This document shows, piece by piece, positions 56,192 to 63,935 of a stretch of DNA of 64,000 nucleotides. Location: the IMG/VR virus record IMGVR_UViG_3300036401_000102, positions 1-64,000 of that record. One strand, written 5' to 3'. Source of the DNA: a virus. The notes under the pieces were generated by a model, which was not told the DNA's origin, did no database searches, and saw only the letters and a list, made by a program, of their open reading frames with translations. A program made the position numbers and the translations under genes. How positions within the stretch are numbered: the stretch's first letter is position 1; each line of letters begins with the position of its first letter.

Positions 56192-56358
56192 CCCCCACCG
56201 CTCCCATGATCGAGGCCGGCGCCCAAGCCATTCAGCGCGTGGTGGCGAACCGCACCGGTCGCGGGAAGGACTGGAGCGAGTTGCCGGAGACGAAGCGCGA
56301 GAGCTATCGTGAGGAATTCAAGGCGGCGTTCGCGGACGCGATGCGAGTCGCACGATGA
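56188..56358 (+). CDS. Small protein, 56 aa, ending AFADAMRVAR
   Basis: MTPTAPMIEAGAQAIQRVVA start; helical. Its last ten residues, AFADAMRVAR, are identical to the end of the next gene's protein although the codons differ at several synonymous places. Overlaps both neighbours. Confidence 0.55.
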   Translation: MTPTAPMIEAGAQAIQRVVANRTGRGKDWSELPETKRESYREEFKAAFADAMRVAR

Positions 56359-56669
56359 TGGTGACCTACGATGCGATGCGGGTAATGCGCGAGTTTCTGA
56401 TGGCGCGCGATCCGCGATGCGGTGCCGAGATCATGCGCGCGCTCAAGATGCAATCCGGAACGGTATATCCGATGCTGGCGCGCATGAAGAATGCCGGGTG
56501 GCTGGAGTTTGTCGAGACACTTCCGTCGCCAGATCAGCCACCGTCGCACTTCTATCGGCTATCGCCCGCCGGCCGTGCCGCTTTTCTCGACATGCTTTGT
56601 AAGCTTACGATACCGGACCATTTGTGGCGCGAGCCAGCGTTCGCGGACGCGATGAGAGTGGCGAGATGA
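56355..56669 (+). CDS. PadR-like winged-helix regulator, 104 aa
   Basis: LMARDPRCGAEIMRALKMQS, then GTVYPMLARMKNAGWLEFVE and SHFYRLSPAGRAAF follow the PadR order (effector-linked helices, recognition helix with TVYP-x-L, wing, Y-x-L-T/S-x-x-G). Lacks the long C-terminal helix of full PadR but ends with AFADAMRVAR, shared with the preceding protein. Overlaps both neighbours. Confidence 0.75.
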   Translation: MMVTYDAMRVMREFLMARDPRCGAEIMRALKMQSGTVYPMLARMKNAGWLEFVETLPSPDQPPSHFYRLSPAGRAAFLDMLCKLTIPDHLWREPAFADAMRVAR

Positions 56670-57112
56670 GCAAGCGTAGCAATCGGCGTTTGCCGAGCCT
56701 CGTGACTGTCGAGCAGCTAGGCGACCTGCAAACGCGGTCAAATGGCGAACTGGTCTCCATGCAGTCCGACATCGGCAGCCTAATGCATGTCCATGGCGCC
56801 ACCGTCACCAAACTGCGTATTCAGGCCGAGGCGATCAACGCGGTATTAAAAAGCCGCGCACGGCCGCAATTCGAGGTCAGCGACCATGCGGTGGTGCGCT
56901 ATCTCCAGAAGATCAAGCGGATGGACATGGACGCCGTTCGGCAAGAGGTCGCCGAGCGCGCCACAATGGCGGCGGATGCGAGCGCTGGCGTTATCTGCCG
57001 CGCCAAGGGCGACGCAGTGCAATACGAATCGGATGGCGTTTACTTCATCGTCGCGCGCCACAATGTGATTGTGACGGTTCACCTTGGAGAGAACGGCGAT
57101 GCCCACGCCTGA
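56666..57112 (+). CDS. Hypothetical protein, 148 aa
   Basis: MSKRSNRRLPSLVTVEQLGD start; helical N-terminus, then a block (FEVSDHAVVRYLQKIKRMDM, then YFIVARHNVIVTVHL) reminiscent of small RelE/DUF4258-type folds (H-A-x-x-R-x-x-x-R near the start and a final VVTV strand). The resemblance is weak. Unknown role. Confidence 0.55.
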   Translation: MSKRSNRRLPSLVTVEQLGDLQTRSNGELVSMQSDIGSLMHVHGATVTKLRIQAEAINAVLKSRARPQFEVSDHAVVRYLQKIKRMDMDAVRQEVAERATMAADASAGVICRAKGDAVQYESDGVYFIVARHNVIVTVHLGENGDAHA

Positions 57113-57272
57113 TTGGTCCAAGATGTCACCGGAGATGCGCGAGATATTCGAACGCGCGTTCAGGCAATGGCGTGATGATTGGGAGCGATGGGCCGAGCAC
57201 GTCTTCCGCTGCGAGCTACTAGGCCGAGAGCCCTGCATAGGCACTGATACTGATCAACCCCCGCCTCAGTGA
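57099..57272 (+). CDS. Small acidic protein, 57 aa
   Basis: TTGGAGAGAACGGCG before MPTPDWSKMSPEMREIFERA. A helical, Trp-rich protein with two Cys near the end. It overlaps the leftward PadR gene tail to tail by about 113 bases; both frames look coding, so one message may read across the other. Confidence 0.45.
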   Translation: MPTPDWSKMSPEMREIFERAFRQWRDDWERWAEHVFRCELLGREPCIGTDTDQPPPQ

Positions 57273-57495
57273 CACGATACAGTACGCGCGGATGTCGCGA
57301 TGATAGCGCCGCATCAACGCGCTCGCGCTCCGATGTGACCCAACCCTCAGATTCGAAGCGATACAGCGCGGCATAGATCGAATTGCGCTTCATCCCGGTG
57401 GATTGCCACAGCCCGTATCCATGCTGTCGGCTGTTCGGCGATGTCGCGAGCACTGTGAGCAGCGCGATAGATTCCACCGTCCAAGTCGCCCGCAT
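57160..57495 (-). CDS. PadR-like regulator on the opposite strand, 111 aa
   Basis: MRATWTVESIALLTVLATSP, YGLWQSTGMKRNSIYAALYR, FESEGWVTSERE and RVLYRVTEAGVDQYQ show a PadR-type winged helix. It is the only clear leftward gene between 36 kb and the right end. Start uncertain: the ATG used here lacks a ribosome site, and an upstream ATG or TTG would lengthen it to 136-142 residues. The 92-base gap to the scaffold gene probably holds facing promoters (CAAATATACA on the plus strand). Confidence 0.7.
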   Translation of the reverse strand: MRATWTVESIALLTVLATSPNSRQHGYGLWQSTGMKRNSIYAALYRFESEGWVTSERERVDAALSSRHPRVLYRVTEAGVDQYQCLCRALGLVARSGRRARPIAPNHHAIA

Positions 57496-57587
57496 TGCTG
57501 GCCCGATTTTGGTTTGCCCGAATAGGCGCCAAATATACACAGTGCGAGGGCCATTGTAATAGGCATTCATCCTCTTTGGATGCCGCA

Positions 57588-58469
57588 ATGCCCCGCGTTC
57601 TGAAAGACATCAAGATCAACGAAGTCTCGGGTGTCGACCGAGGGGCGGGCGAAGGCGTCCGCGTTGTCTTCATGAAGCGGCGCGACAATCAGCAACAGGA
57701 GATCGATATGACCCCCGAGCAGATCGCAACGCTGGTTGCCGATGGCATCAAGAAGGCCATGGAGACCGCGCTTCCCGCCGCAGTGACGGCCGCGACCGCC
57801 GACATGGCGAAGGCCGCAGCCGCCGCGCAGGCCGAGATCACGCTGCTCAAGATGAGCGATGCCGAGAAGGCGTTCTGCGACAAGAAGGGCTGGGACGACA
57901 CACAGCGCAAGGCGTTCGCCGCCAAGCCCGACGCCGACCGCGCCGCCGACATGGCGAAGGCGGCCAGCGAGGGCAAGCTTCCCGCCGAGATCGCGAAGGC
58001 GCTCACCGACGCCAACGCCGAGATCGCGAAGCGCGACACCCTGATTGCCGACCTCAAGAAGCGCGCCGACGCGGCCGACGAGAAGGACGCGATTGTGACC
58101 TTCGGCAAGCGCGCCGTCGCGGCCGGTCTCAAAGAGGCCGATGGCGAGATCATGCGCAAGGCATACGCGGGCGACGCGGCGGCGCAGACCGAACTCGACA
58201 AGAAGTTCACCGAACTGACCAAGGCGCTGACGGCGGCCCAGGAGACCGGCAACATCTTCAAGACGTTCGGGTCGGACGGCGGCGAAGGCGGCGGGGCCAC
58301 GGCACATGAACAGTTCATCGCCAAGGCGACCGAGCTTCGCAAGTCCGAGCCCAAGCTCTCGCCCGAGCAAGCGTACTCCAAGGTCTACACCGACCCAGCC
58401 AACGCCGCTCTCTCGATCCAGCACCGCCGCGAAGAGGCTCTCCGCAAGAGCCACATCGTCGCAGCGTAA
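57588..58469 (+). CDS. Scaffold-like protein, separated from the XkdF domain
   Basis: 293 residues. The first 30 (MPRVLKDIKINEVSGVDRGA, then VRVVFMKR) are the short block that normally links an XkdF-type protease to its C-terminal scaffold. The rest is helical, Ala/Lys/Asp/Glu-rich (TLLKMSDAEKAFCDKKGWDD, KALTDANAEIAKRDTLIADL), as in scaffolds removed during head assembly. Downstream come decoration and capsid genes. Confidence 0.78.
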   Translation: MPRVLKDIKINEVSGVDRGAGEGVRVVFMKRRDNQQQEIDMTPEQIATLVADGIKKAMETALPAAVTAATADMAKAAAAAQAEITLLKMSDAEKAFCDKKGWDDTQRKAFAAKPDADRAADMAKAASEGKLPAEIAKALTDANAEIAKRDTLIADLKKRADAADEKDAIVTFGKRAVAAGLKEADGEIMRKAYAGDAAAQTELDKKFTELTKALTAAQETGNIFKTFGSDGGEGGGATAHEQFIAKATELRKSEPKLSPEQAYSKVYTDPANAALSIQHRREEALRKSHIVAA

Positions 58470-58508
58470 CCGTCCATCCGGCCCACGGGCTAACGCAGGA
58501 GACTTGTC

Positions 58509-58949
58509 ATGGCGATCGAAGGCCCCGGCCTAGACATCGGCTACCTCACGTCGACGGGCGACATGCGCAATTCGTCGATCACGGGGACCACCCTTGGCGG
58601 CCCGAACGGGTCCGGCCAGTTCCTGTTCGTGAAGGTGTCGACCGCGAACGATTTCGTGTTTGCGGGCTGCACCGCGAACACCGATCGCGCCATCGGCGTG
58701 TTGCAGAACAAGCCGGCCGTGGGCGAGGCGGGCGATATCCGCTTCCTCGGCGTGAGCAAGCTCGTCGCCGGCTCGTCCGCCATCGCGCCCGGCATGGACC
58801 TGATGCCGGACACCGATGGTCAGGCGATCCCGTGGACCACGGTCATCTCGAACCAGCGCGTCGCGCGGTCGCTCAATGCAGCGACGGCAGTCGGGCAGGT
58901 GTTCTCGGCCATCATCTACGGTCAAGGCCCGGGCAATCTGCCCGCGTAA
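58509..58949 (+). CDS. Capsid decoration-like protein (DUF2190 style)
   Basis: 146 residues starting MAIEGPGLDIGYLTSTGDMR with GCAGGAGACTTGTC upstream. Beta-rich, with TDRAIGVLQNKPAVGEAGDI and RFLGVSKLVAGSSAIAPGMD, typical of the small trimeric head-decoration proteins found just before the major capsid gene. Confidence 0.75.
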   Translation: MAIEGPGLDIGYLTSTGDMRNSSITGTTLGGPNGSGQFLFVKVSTANDFVFAGCTANTDRAIGVLQNKPAVGEAGDIRFLGVSKLVAGSSAIAPGMDLMPDTDGQAIPWTTVISNQRVARSLNAATAVGQVFSAIIYGQGPGNLPA

Positions 58950-59012
58950 TCGAACAGCGTGAACGTCAATTCGGCGATGCTGGCAAGCAGCTAAGCCAAA
59001 CAGGAGGCCGCG

Positions 59013-60020
59013 ATGCCGCAACCCACCGTAGCAGACGTCCACGTAGCAGCAGCACTCACCAATATCGCCGTTGCGTACCTGCAGGACGAGTCGGCATACG
59101 TCGCCGACAAGGTCTTCCCGCTGGTCCCCGTGCAGCATCAGACCGACGTGTACTTCGTCTGGTCGAAAGCGGACTTCTTCCGCGACGAGGCGCAGTTGCG
59201 CGCCGACGCGACGGAGTCGGCCGGCACGGGCGTCAACCTGACCACGCAGACCTATTCCGCGAAGGTGTGGGCGCTGCACCAGGACATCGGCACGCAGATC
59301 CGCGCCAACGCGGACCCGAGCGTGGACATCGACGTGGCGAGCACGCGCCAGTTGATGCAGAAGCTGCTGATTCGCCGCGACCGCATCTTCATGGCGACCT
59401 ACCTCACGACCGGTGTGTGGGGCACCTCGGCGACCGGGACCACGGCTGCGCTCGGCGGCATTCCTGGCACCACGAACACGGTGCAGTGGGACGACGACGC
59501 GAACTCCGATCCGTTCACCGACATCTACTTCGCGCAGACCACGATCCTGCAGAACACCGGCTATATGCCGAACACGCTTCTGATCTCGTGGAACGTGTTC
59601 CAGGCGCTGCGCAAGCACCCGCTCGTGGTCGACCGCATCAAGTACACGACCCCGACGTTCACGGGCACGATCAACGAGGCGCTGCTGGCCCAGGCGTTCG
59701 GTGTCGACCGCGTCGTGGTGTCCAAGGCGGTCTATAATTCGGCGGCGGAAGGCGCGACCGCGTCCATGTCGTTCGTCGCGGGCCTCTCCGCGCTGCTCTG
59801 CTACTCGGCGCCGAGCGCCGGCATCATGAACCCGAGCGCGGGCTACACGTTCGGCTGGTCCAACTTCACCGGCATGAACAGCCTCGGCGTTCGCACGGTG
59901 CAGGTCCCGATGAACTGGCTCGGCGTCGGCACGATCCGCAACGAATGCGAGATGGCATTTGACATGCAGCGGGTTTCGACCGACCTCGGGTTCTTCTGGG
60001 GCACGATCACCTCGGCGTAA
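59013..60020 (+). CDS. Major capsid protein
   Basis: 335 residues starting MPQPTVADVHVAAALTNIAV behind AGGAGGCCGCG. Blocks such as DESAYVADKVFPLVPVQHQT, LLIRRDRIFMATYLTTG, LISWNVFQALRKHPLVVDRI and EALLAQAFGVDRVVVSKAVY match HK97-fold capsid proteins of the phage group with separate decoration proteins. Size, position after scaffold and decoration genes, and a strong ribosome site agree. Confidence 0.9.
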   Translation: MPQPTVADVHVAAALTNIAVAYLQDESAYVADKVFPLVPVQHQTDVYFVWSKADFFRDEAQLRADATESAGTGVNLTTQTYSAKVWALHQDIGTQIRANADPSVDIDVASTRQLMQKLLIRRDRIFMATYLTTGVWGTSATGTTAALGGIPGTTNTVQWDDDANSDPFTDIYFAQTTILQNTGYMPNTLLISWNVFQALRKHPLVVDRIKYTTPTFTGTINEALLAQAFGVDRVVVSKAVYNSAAEGATASMSFVAGLSALLCYSAPSAGIMNPSAGYTFGWSNFTGMNSLGVRTVQVPMNWLGVGTIRNECEMAFDMQRVSTDLGFFWGTITSA

Positions 60021-60064
60021 TCGTAGGGCGTTGCCATAACGGCAATACCCCGAGAGGAAATGAC

Positions 60065-60457
60065 ATGATTGGCTCGTTTCGAGATCAGGACGTCGGCGGC
60101 GCGGTCGTCAAGCGCATGTTCACGGGCTATCGGGCCGGCGAGGTGTTGGACCGCGCCACGGTGCTCGCGATCCGGGGTGCGAACCGGGCCGCGCTGATCA
60201 ATCAGGGCAAGATCGTGGTTTTCCCGCTCGGCAACGCTGTGGTCATGGCCGATGTCACGGTCACGGAGCAGGCGCCCGAGATCGAACACGCGCAGCGCCA
60301 CGTCGTCTCGCGTGGGTTCGGCAAGTACGACGTCATCGCCGGGACCATCCTCAATGCCGAGCCGCTCGACAAGGATTCCGCGCTCGCGCTGGCGGGTACG
60401 GCGCCCGAGGCAGAACCGGCCCCGAAGGCGAAAGGCAAGCGCAAAGCCAAGCACTGA
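60065..60457 (+). CDS. Hypothetical head protein, 130 aa
   Basis: MIGSFRDQDVGGAVVKRMFT start. Beta-rich core (IRGANRAALINQGKIVVFPL) and a Lys-rich tail (KAKGKRKAKH). Between major capsid and the promoter/hairpin at 60454; likely a minor head protein. No family recognised. Confidence 0.6.
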   Translation: MIGSFRDQDVGGAVVKRMFTGYRAGEVLDRATVLAIRGANRAALINQGKIVVFPLGNAVVMADVTVTEQAPEIEHAQRHVVSRGFGKYDVIAGTILNAEPLDKDSALALAGTAPEAEPAPKAKGKRKAKH

Positions 60458-60481
60458 CGGGCTTCGGCCCGCTCCTATAAT
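60454..60481 (+). promoter_or_regulatory. Promoter with hairpin in the spacer
   Basis: CTGACG (60454-60459), 16 bases, TATAAT (60476-60481): a near-consensus promoter. The spacer contains CGGGC-TTCG-GCCCG (60458-60471), a tetraloop hairpin that could end the upstream transcript. No T-run follows. The next gene starts 29 bases later. Confidence 0.55.
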
Positions 60482-60509
60482 CGAAAAACAAATGACCTAG
60501 GAGAAGACC

Positions 60510-60977
60510 ATGGCGTCCGGATTTCAGCAGCGCTACCAGGGCAAGATTTCCGCCAACACGATCTATGCAGGCGGTCTCTCCGCGACCAAGGGCGGCATAT
60601 ACGTCCGCTATACCGGTGGACAAATCTCGCCTCGCGACCTCCAGAGCCTCGTGAACCGCAGCGGCACCAGCACGGACCCGATCGACGGGACCGGCTCGAC
60701 CATGCCGAACAGCGGCGTCACCGCGCTCTCATCCTCATCCGGAACGCGCGTCCTCGCTGCACCGATTCCCGGCGCCGAAAAGACGTTCTACATGGACGCG
60801 GCTGGGTCTTCGGCGCTGCGTCGCATCTACACCGGGTCGAGCCTGACCACGTTCGACGGCACCAATACGGTCTTCACGTCGAGCCTTTCAGGTGTGTTCC
60901 AAGTGCTCGGGCTGACCACGGCGCGCTGGCTCATCGAGACGAACACCGGTACCGGCACGCTCGGCACCACGACCTGA
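60510..60977 (+). CDS. Hypothetical structural protein, 155 aa
   Basis: CTAGGAGAAGACC before MASGFQQRYQGKISANTIYA. Ser/Thr/Gly-rich, beta-type sequence similar in style to head decoration proteins, ending GTGTLGTTT. Flanked by its own promoter and a terminator, so it may be made in large amounts. No family recognised. Confidence 0.6.
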   Translation: MASGFQQRYQGKISANTIYAGGLSATKGGIYVRYTGGQISPRDLQSLVNRSGTSTDPIDGTGSTMPNSGVTALSSSSGTRVLAAPIPGAEKTFYMDAAGSSALRRIYTGSSLTTFDGTNTVFTSSLSGVFQVLGLTTARWLIETNTGTGTLGTTT

Positions 60978-60999
60978 TCTGCGCTAGTGCATTTGGAGC

Positions 61000-61034
61000 G
61001 CTGGCGCTATATCTGGCGCCAGCCTTTCCATTTT
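61000..61034 (+). terminator. Rho-independent terminator
   Basis: GCTGGCGC (61000-61007) pairs with GCGCCAGC (61016-61023) around TATATCTG, followed by CTTTCCATTTT. Confidence 0.7.
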
Positions 61035-61045
61035 GAGGACGCAGC

Positions 61046-61894
61046 ATGAAGATCGCGCTCATCGGCACCGCCCCGCTCTCCCGCGACATCGCGCCGTACA
61101 ACGATCCGGAGTGGACGATTTGGGCGTGCTCCGGTGCCAACGCCGGCAACGCACTGCCCAGGATCGATGCGTTCTTTGAACTGCACGCCCTCGTCGACAT
61201 GACTGCGCACGAGAACCAAGGCTCTGCGATGCCGTTCTATGGCTGGCTCCGCACCCAGTCGTTTCCGGTCTACATGCAGGAGAAGAACGCGCTCGTTCCG
61301 CAGGCCATCGTGTTCCCGCGCGATGAGATGTTGGCCAAGTTCGGACGCAACTGGTTCACGTCGACCGTAGCGTGGATGATGGCGTTCGCGATCAACCAGA
61401 TGAAGACCGGCGACACGATCGGGATATTCGGCGTCGACATGGCGGCGAACATGGAACACTACACCGCGCAGCGCGCCGGGTGTCAGCGTTTCATCGAGAT
61501 CGCCGAGGAACGCGGTATCAAGATCGTGGTGCCGTACGAGTCCTGTCTCGCCGCACCGACGCCGCTCTACGGCTATAGCGAGGCGACACGGCTCGGGCGC
61601 AGGCTCAACGCCACACTCAACCAGTTGCAGCGGCATCGTGGCGATATGATCGCGCGGCGCGATAAGATGTCTGAGGAAATCGCCTACTTCGCTGGCGCGA
61701 TCGAACAGGTCCAGTACATGATTCGCACATGGACCGATGGCGCGGACGCGAAGTTCGAAGGCCATGTCGAGACCGAACTGGACAGGATTGAAGCCACGCC
61801 ATTCCGTGGGACGGTTGATCCGGACGACTTCGAACAGACCGGCGCGTTGCTTGTGCCGAGGGCCAAGCGCAACGGCCACGCCAAGGAGGCGTAG
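61046..61894 (+). CDS. MptE/DUF115-like Rossmann protein, possible glycosyltransferase
   Basis: 282 residues. KIALIGTAPLSRDIAPYNDP, TIWACSGANAG, FFELHALVDM, NWFTSTVAWMMAFAINQMKT and IGIFGVDMAANMEHYTAQRA, then IVVPYESCL, follow the order of MptE-like/DUF115 domains, also found in Maf proteins that add nonulosonic acids to flagellin. Similar genes sit in phage head-tail clusters with unknown function. With a CMP-nonulosonate pathway in the same genome, transfer of that sugar to a virion protein is a reasonable but untested idea. The C-terminal 90 residues are helical. Confidence 0.6.
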   Translation: MKIALIGTAPLSRDIAPYNDPEWTIWACSGANAGNALPRIDAFFELHALVDMTAHENQGSAMPFYGWLRTQSFPVYMQEKNALVPQAIVFPRDEMLAKFGRNWFTSTVAWMMAFAINQMKTGDTIGIFGVDMAANMEHYTAQRAGCQRFIEIAEERGIKIVVPYESCLAAPTPLYGYSEATRLGRRLNATLNQLQRHRGDMIARRDKMSEEIAYFAGAIEQVQYMIRTWTDGADAKFEGHVETELDRIEATPFRGTVDPDDFEQTGALLVPRAKRNGHAKEA

Positions 61895-62179
61895 ATGGCG
61901 GCAGGATCACCCATTCCGACGACGGCGCAGATCGCCCTGTCGAGCACGCCCGGGCTGATCGCGGCGGCGAACATCAACCGCAAGCGGATATCTGTCGTCG
62001 GCATGACGGCGGCCGTGGATTTCTACATCGGCGCGTCGAGCACGATGACGAGCACGACCGGCTTTCCCGTGCTGGCGCGCACGTCCTACGACATCAACGC
62101 CGGAGCGCTCACGACCGGTCCGATTTACGGCTGCTGCACGGCCGGCGCCACGGCGACGGTGGGGACGATCGGGTACTGA
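61895..62179 (+). CDS. Small structural-type protein, 94 aa
   Basis: MAAGSPIPTTAQIALSSTPG start, adjoining the previous stop. Beta-rich, Thr/Ala/Gly-rich (ASSTMTSTTGFPVLARTSYD). Typical of small head or connector-associated proteins. Unknown. Confidence 0.55.
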   Translation: MAAGSPIPTTAQIALSSTPGLIAAANINRKRISVVGMTAAVDFYIGASSTMTSTTGFPVLARTSYDINAGALTTGPIYGCCTAGATATVGTIGY

Positions 62180-62182
62180 GGC

Positions 62183-62686
62183 ATGGTCGGATCAACCGCA
62201 TGGACCTATGACAACACGCTGCTGTCGACCTCGACGGCGAACGCGGATGTCATGGCGGTGCGGCTGATGATCGGAGACCGCGCGCCGGGCGCGCAGAAGC
62301 TCTACGATGCGGAAATCCTCTACAACGTACAGAGCTTCGCCAACCTGTACCTTGCCGCTGCGGAGTGCTGCCGCAATATCTCTCTGACCTACGCGATACA
62401 GGTCGACCAAGTCCAAGGCGAGCTAAAGACGAATTACAGCAACATCACGAAAGTCTATGCCGATCGCGCCGTGATGCTGGAGTCGCGCGGCATGGCGCGC
62501 GGCGGGGCGATGCCCTATGCGGGCGGCATCTCGCAGCAGGACAAGACGAACTTTGTGCAGAACTTGGACCGCGTCACGCCGCAGTATAACCTTGGCATGA
62601 TGGACAATTTGAGTGATCCGGTGCAGCCGGTTGGCCAAGAGACGCCCGGTAATCCTGCGCCAGGCGGCGGCGGGCAGAACGTATGA
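62183..62686 (+). CDS. Head-tail connector (adaptor) protein
   Basis: 167 residues. VMAVRLMIGDRAPGAQKLYD, LYNVQSFANLYLAAAECCRN and the helical middle match the gp6/adaptor type that begins with a 'R-x-x-I-G-D' segment, found between capsid and tail-completion genes. A Gly/Pro-rich end (PGNPAPGGGGQNV). Overlaps the HNH gene by four bases. Confidence 0.75.
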   Translation: MVGSTAWTYDNTLLSTSTANADVMAVRLMIGDRAPGAQKLYDAEILYNVQSFANLYLAAAECCRNISLTYAIQVDQVQGELKTNYSNITKVYADRAVMLESRGMARGGAMPYAGGISQQDKTNFVQNLDRVTPQYNLGMMDNLSDPVQPVGQETPGNPAPGGGGQNV

Positions 62687-63456
62687 AAAAGTGCAAGCAG
62701 TGCGGCGAAACTAAACCTCTGACTGATTTTTCGAAACGGCCGGATAAGCCGGACGGATTTCATTGGCATTGCAAGGGTTGCAACAATGCGTGGCAATCAC
62801 AGAGACGCCGCATTCGCAAGCCGCACATTGCTGAGCGCGAAGCACTATTCGCATGCGCTGCGGGGATGAAGCGCTGTACGCAATGTCTTGAGGTCAAGGC
62901 AGTAGATAAGTTTTCAAAAAAGGAAGACGGCCGTAACAATCTGCATGCACACTGCGGTGAATGCGACACGAAAAAGAAACAGGCTTACCACAAGCGAACT
63001 TATCACCTCAGAAAAACTGAGGCGAACAAGGCCACACGTGCGCGGTGGCGCGACCAGGCGCGGTTAACTCCCCGGCACGCCCTTATTCTGGCAATTCGTA
63101 GTGGTCTACGACGTCGTCCCACGAATAATCCCGTCACCATTGATCAACTGATGCAGATATTCAAGGATCAGGACGGTCGCTGCGCCCTATCTGGCATTCG
63201 GATGGAATGGAGCGCTGGCAAAAGCAACGGGATGCCTCAGCCAAGGAGTATGGCGCTAGATCGCATCGACTCTGACGGGGGCTATGAATTCGGAAACGTT
63301 CGTTTGCTCTGTTTCTGCGTCAATAATTTCCGGGGCAAGATGAGCGATGATGAGACACGAGAAATGCTTCGACTGTTCTTCGAACATCAGTTCGAACAGG
63401 GTCCATCATTTATGCCGACGTGGGCTGCCGGGCTTCGGGAGCCGATGTATCAATGA
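62683..63456 (+). CDS. HNH-type homing endonuclease with zinc ribbons
   Basis: 257 residues. Two zinc-ribbon repeats (KKCKQCGETKPLTDF with CKGC; MKRCTQCLEVKAVDKF with CGEC), a basic helical middle, and an HNH-like domain with SMALDRIDSDGGYEFGNVRL and LCFCVNNFRGKM; the first His of HNH is replaced by Asp (LDRID), as in related homing types. Visibly richer in A/T than its neighbours, and inserted between connector and tail-completion genes with ATGA overlaps. Confidence 0.8.
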   Translation: MKKCKQCGETKPLTDFSKRPDKPDGFHWHCKGCNNAWQSQRRRIRKPHIAEREALFACAAGMKRCTQCLEVKAVDKFSKKEDGRNNLHAHCGECDTKKKQAYHKRTYHLRKTEANKATRARWRDQARLTPRHALILAIRSGLRRRPTNNPVTIDQLMQIFKDQDGRCALSGIRMEWSAGKSNGMPQPRSMALDRIDSDGGYEFGNVRLLCFCVNNFRGKMSDDETREMLRLFFEHQFEQGPSFMPTWAAGLREPMYQ

Positions 63457-63935
63457 TCCCGTCAATTACCATAGATAGTCGAGAAGCGCTCGCCCGCTTT
63501 GCCCCGACTGGCATCCCCGAGGCCGTCCGCAATCAGCTTCGCCGCACCCTGCCCGATCTGACCAAGCGGCTCGGCGGTGTGGTCGACGCCAACCTGTCGC
63601 GCGGTCTCAAGAGCCGCAACCGGATCGAGACCAAGAAGGAAATGGTCGAGAACCCGTCCATGATCATCGGGCGGGTGCGCGTGGTGTGGACCGGAGACAA
63701 GTCCAAGGCCATGGTGCCGTTCTGGCTCGACCAAGGGACCAAGCCGCATCCGATCGTGGCGAAGAACAAGTCCAATCTGTATTTCTACTGGGAGAAGATC
63801 GGGGCGTTCTTCATCGGGCCGAAGGTGATGCACCCAGGGTTCGCCGGGCTCCAGTACATGCAGGCTGCGCTATTGCAGATGGAGCCTGAGATCGTCGACA
63901 CGATTTCCAGCGCGGCCAAGCAGGCGTCCAAATGA
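63453..63935 (+). CDS. HK97 gp10-like tail-completion protein
   Basis: 160 residues. VRNQLRRTLPDLTKRLGGVV, FWLDQGTKPHPIVAKNKSNL, YFYWEKIGAFFIGPKVMHPG and a final helical part match the gp10-like/minor tail family with its G-x-x-x-H-P ... H-P-G pattern. Overlaps the HNH gene (ATGA) and the next gene by four bases. Confidence 0.82.
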   Translation: MIPSITIDSREALARFAPTGIPEAVRNQLRRTLPDLTKRLGGVVDANLSRGLKSRNRIETKKEMVENPSMIIGRVRVVWTGDKSKAMVPFWLDQGTKPHPIVAKNKSNLYFYWEKIGAFFIGPKVMHPGFAGLQYMQAALLQMEPEIVDTISSAAKQASK

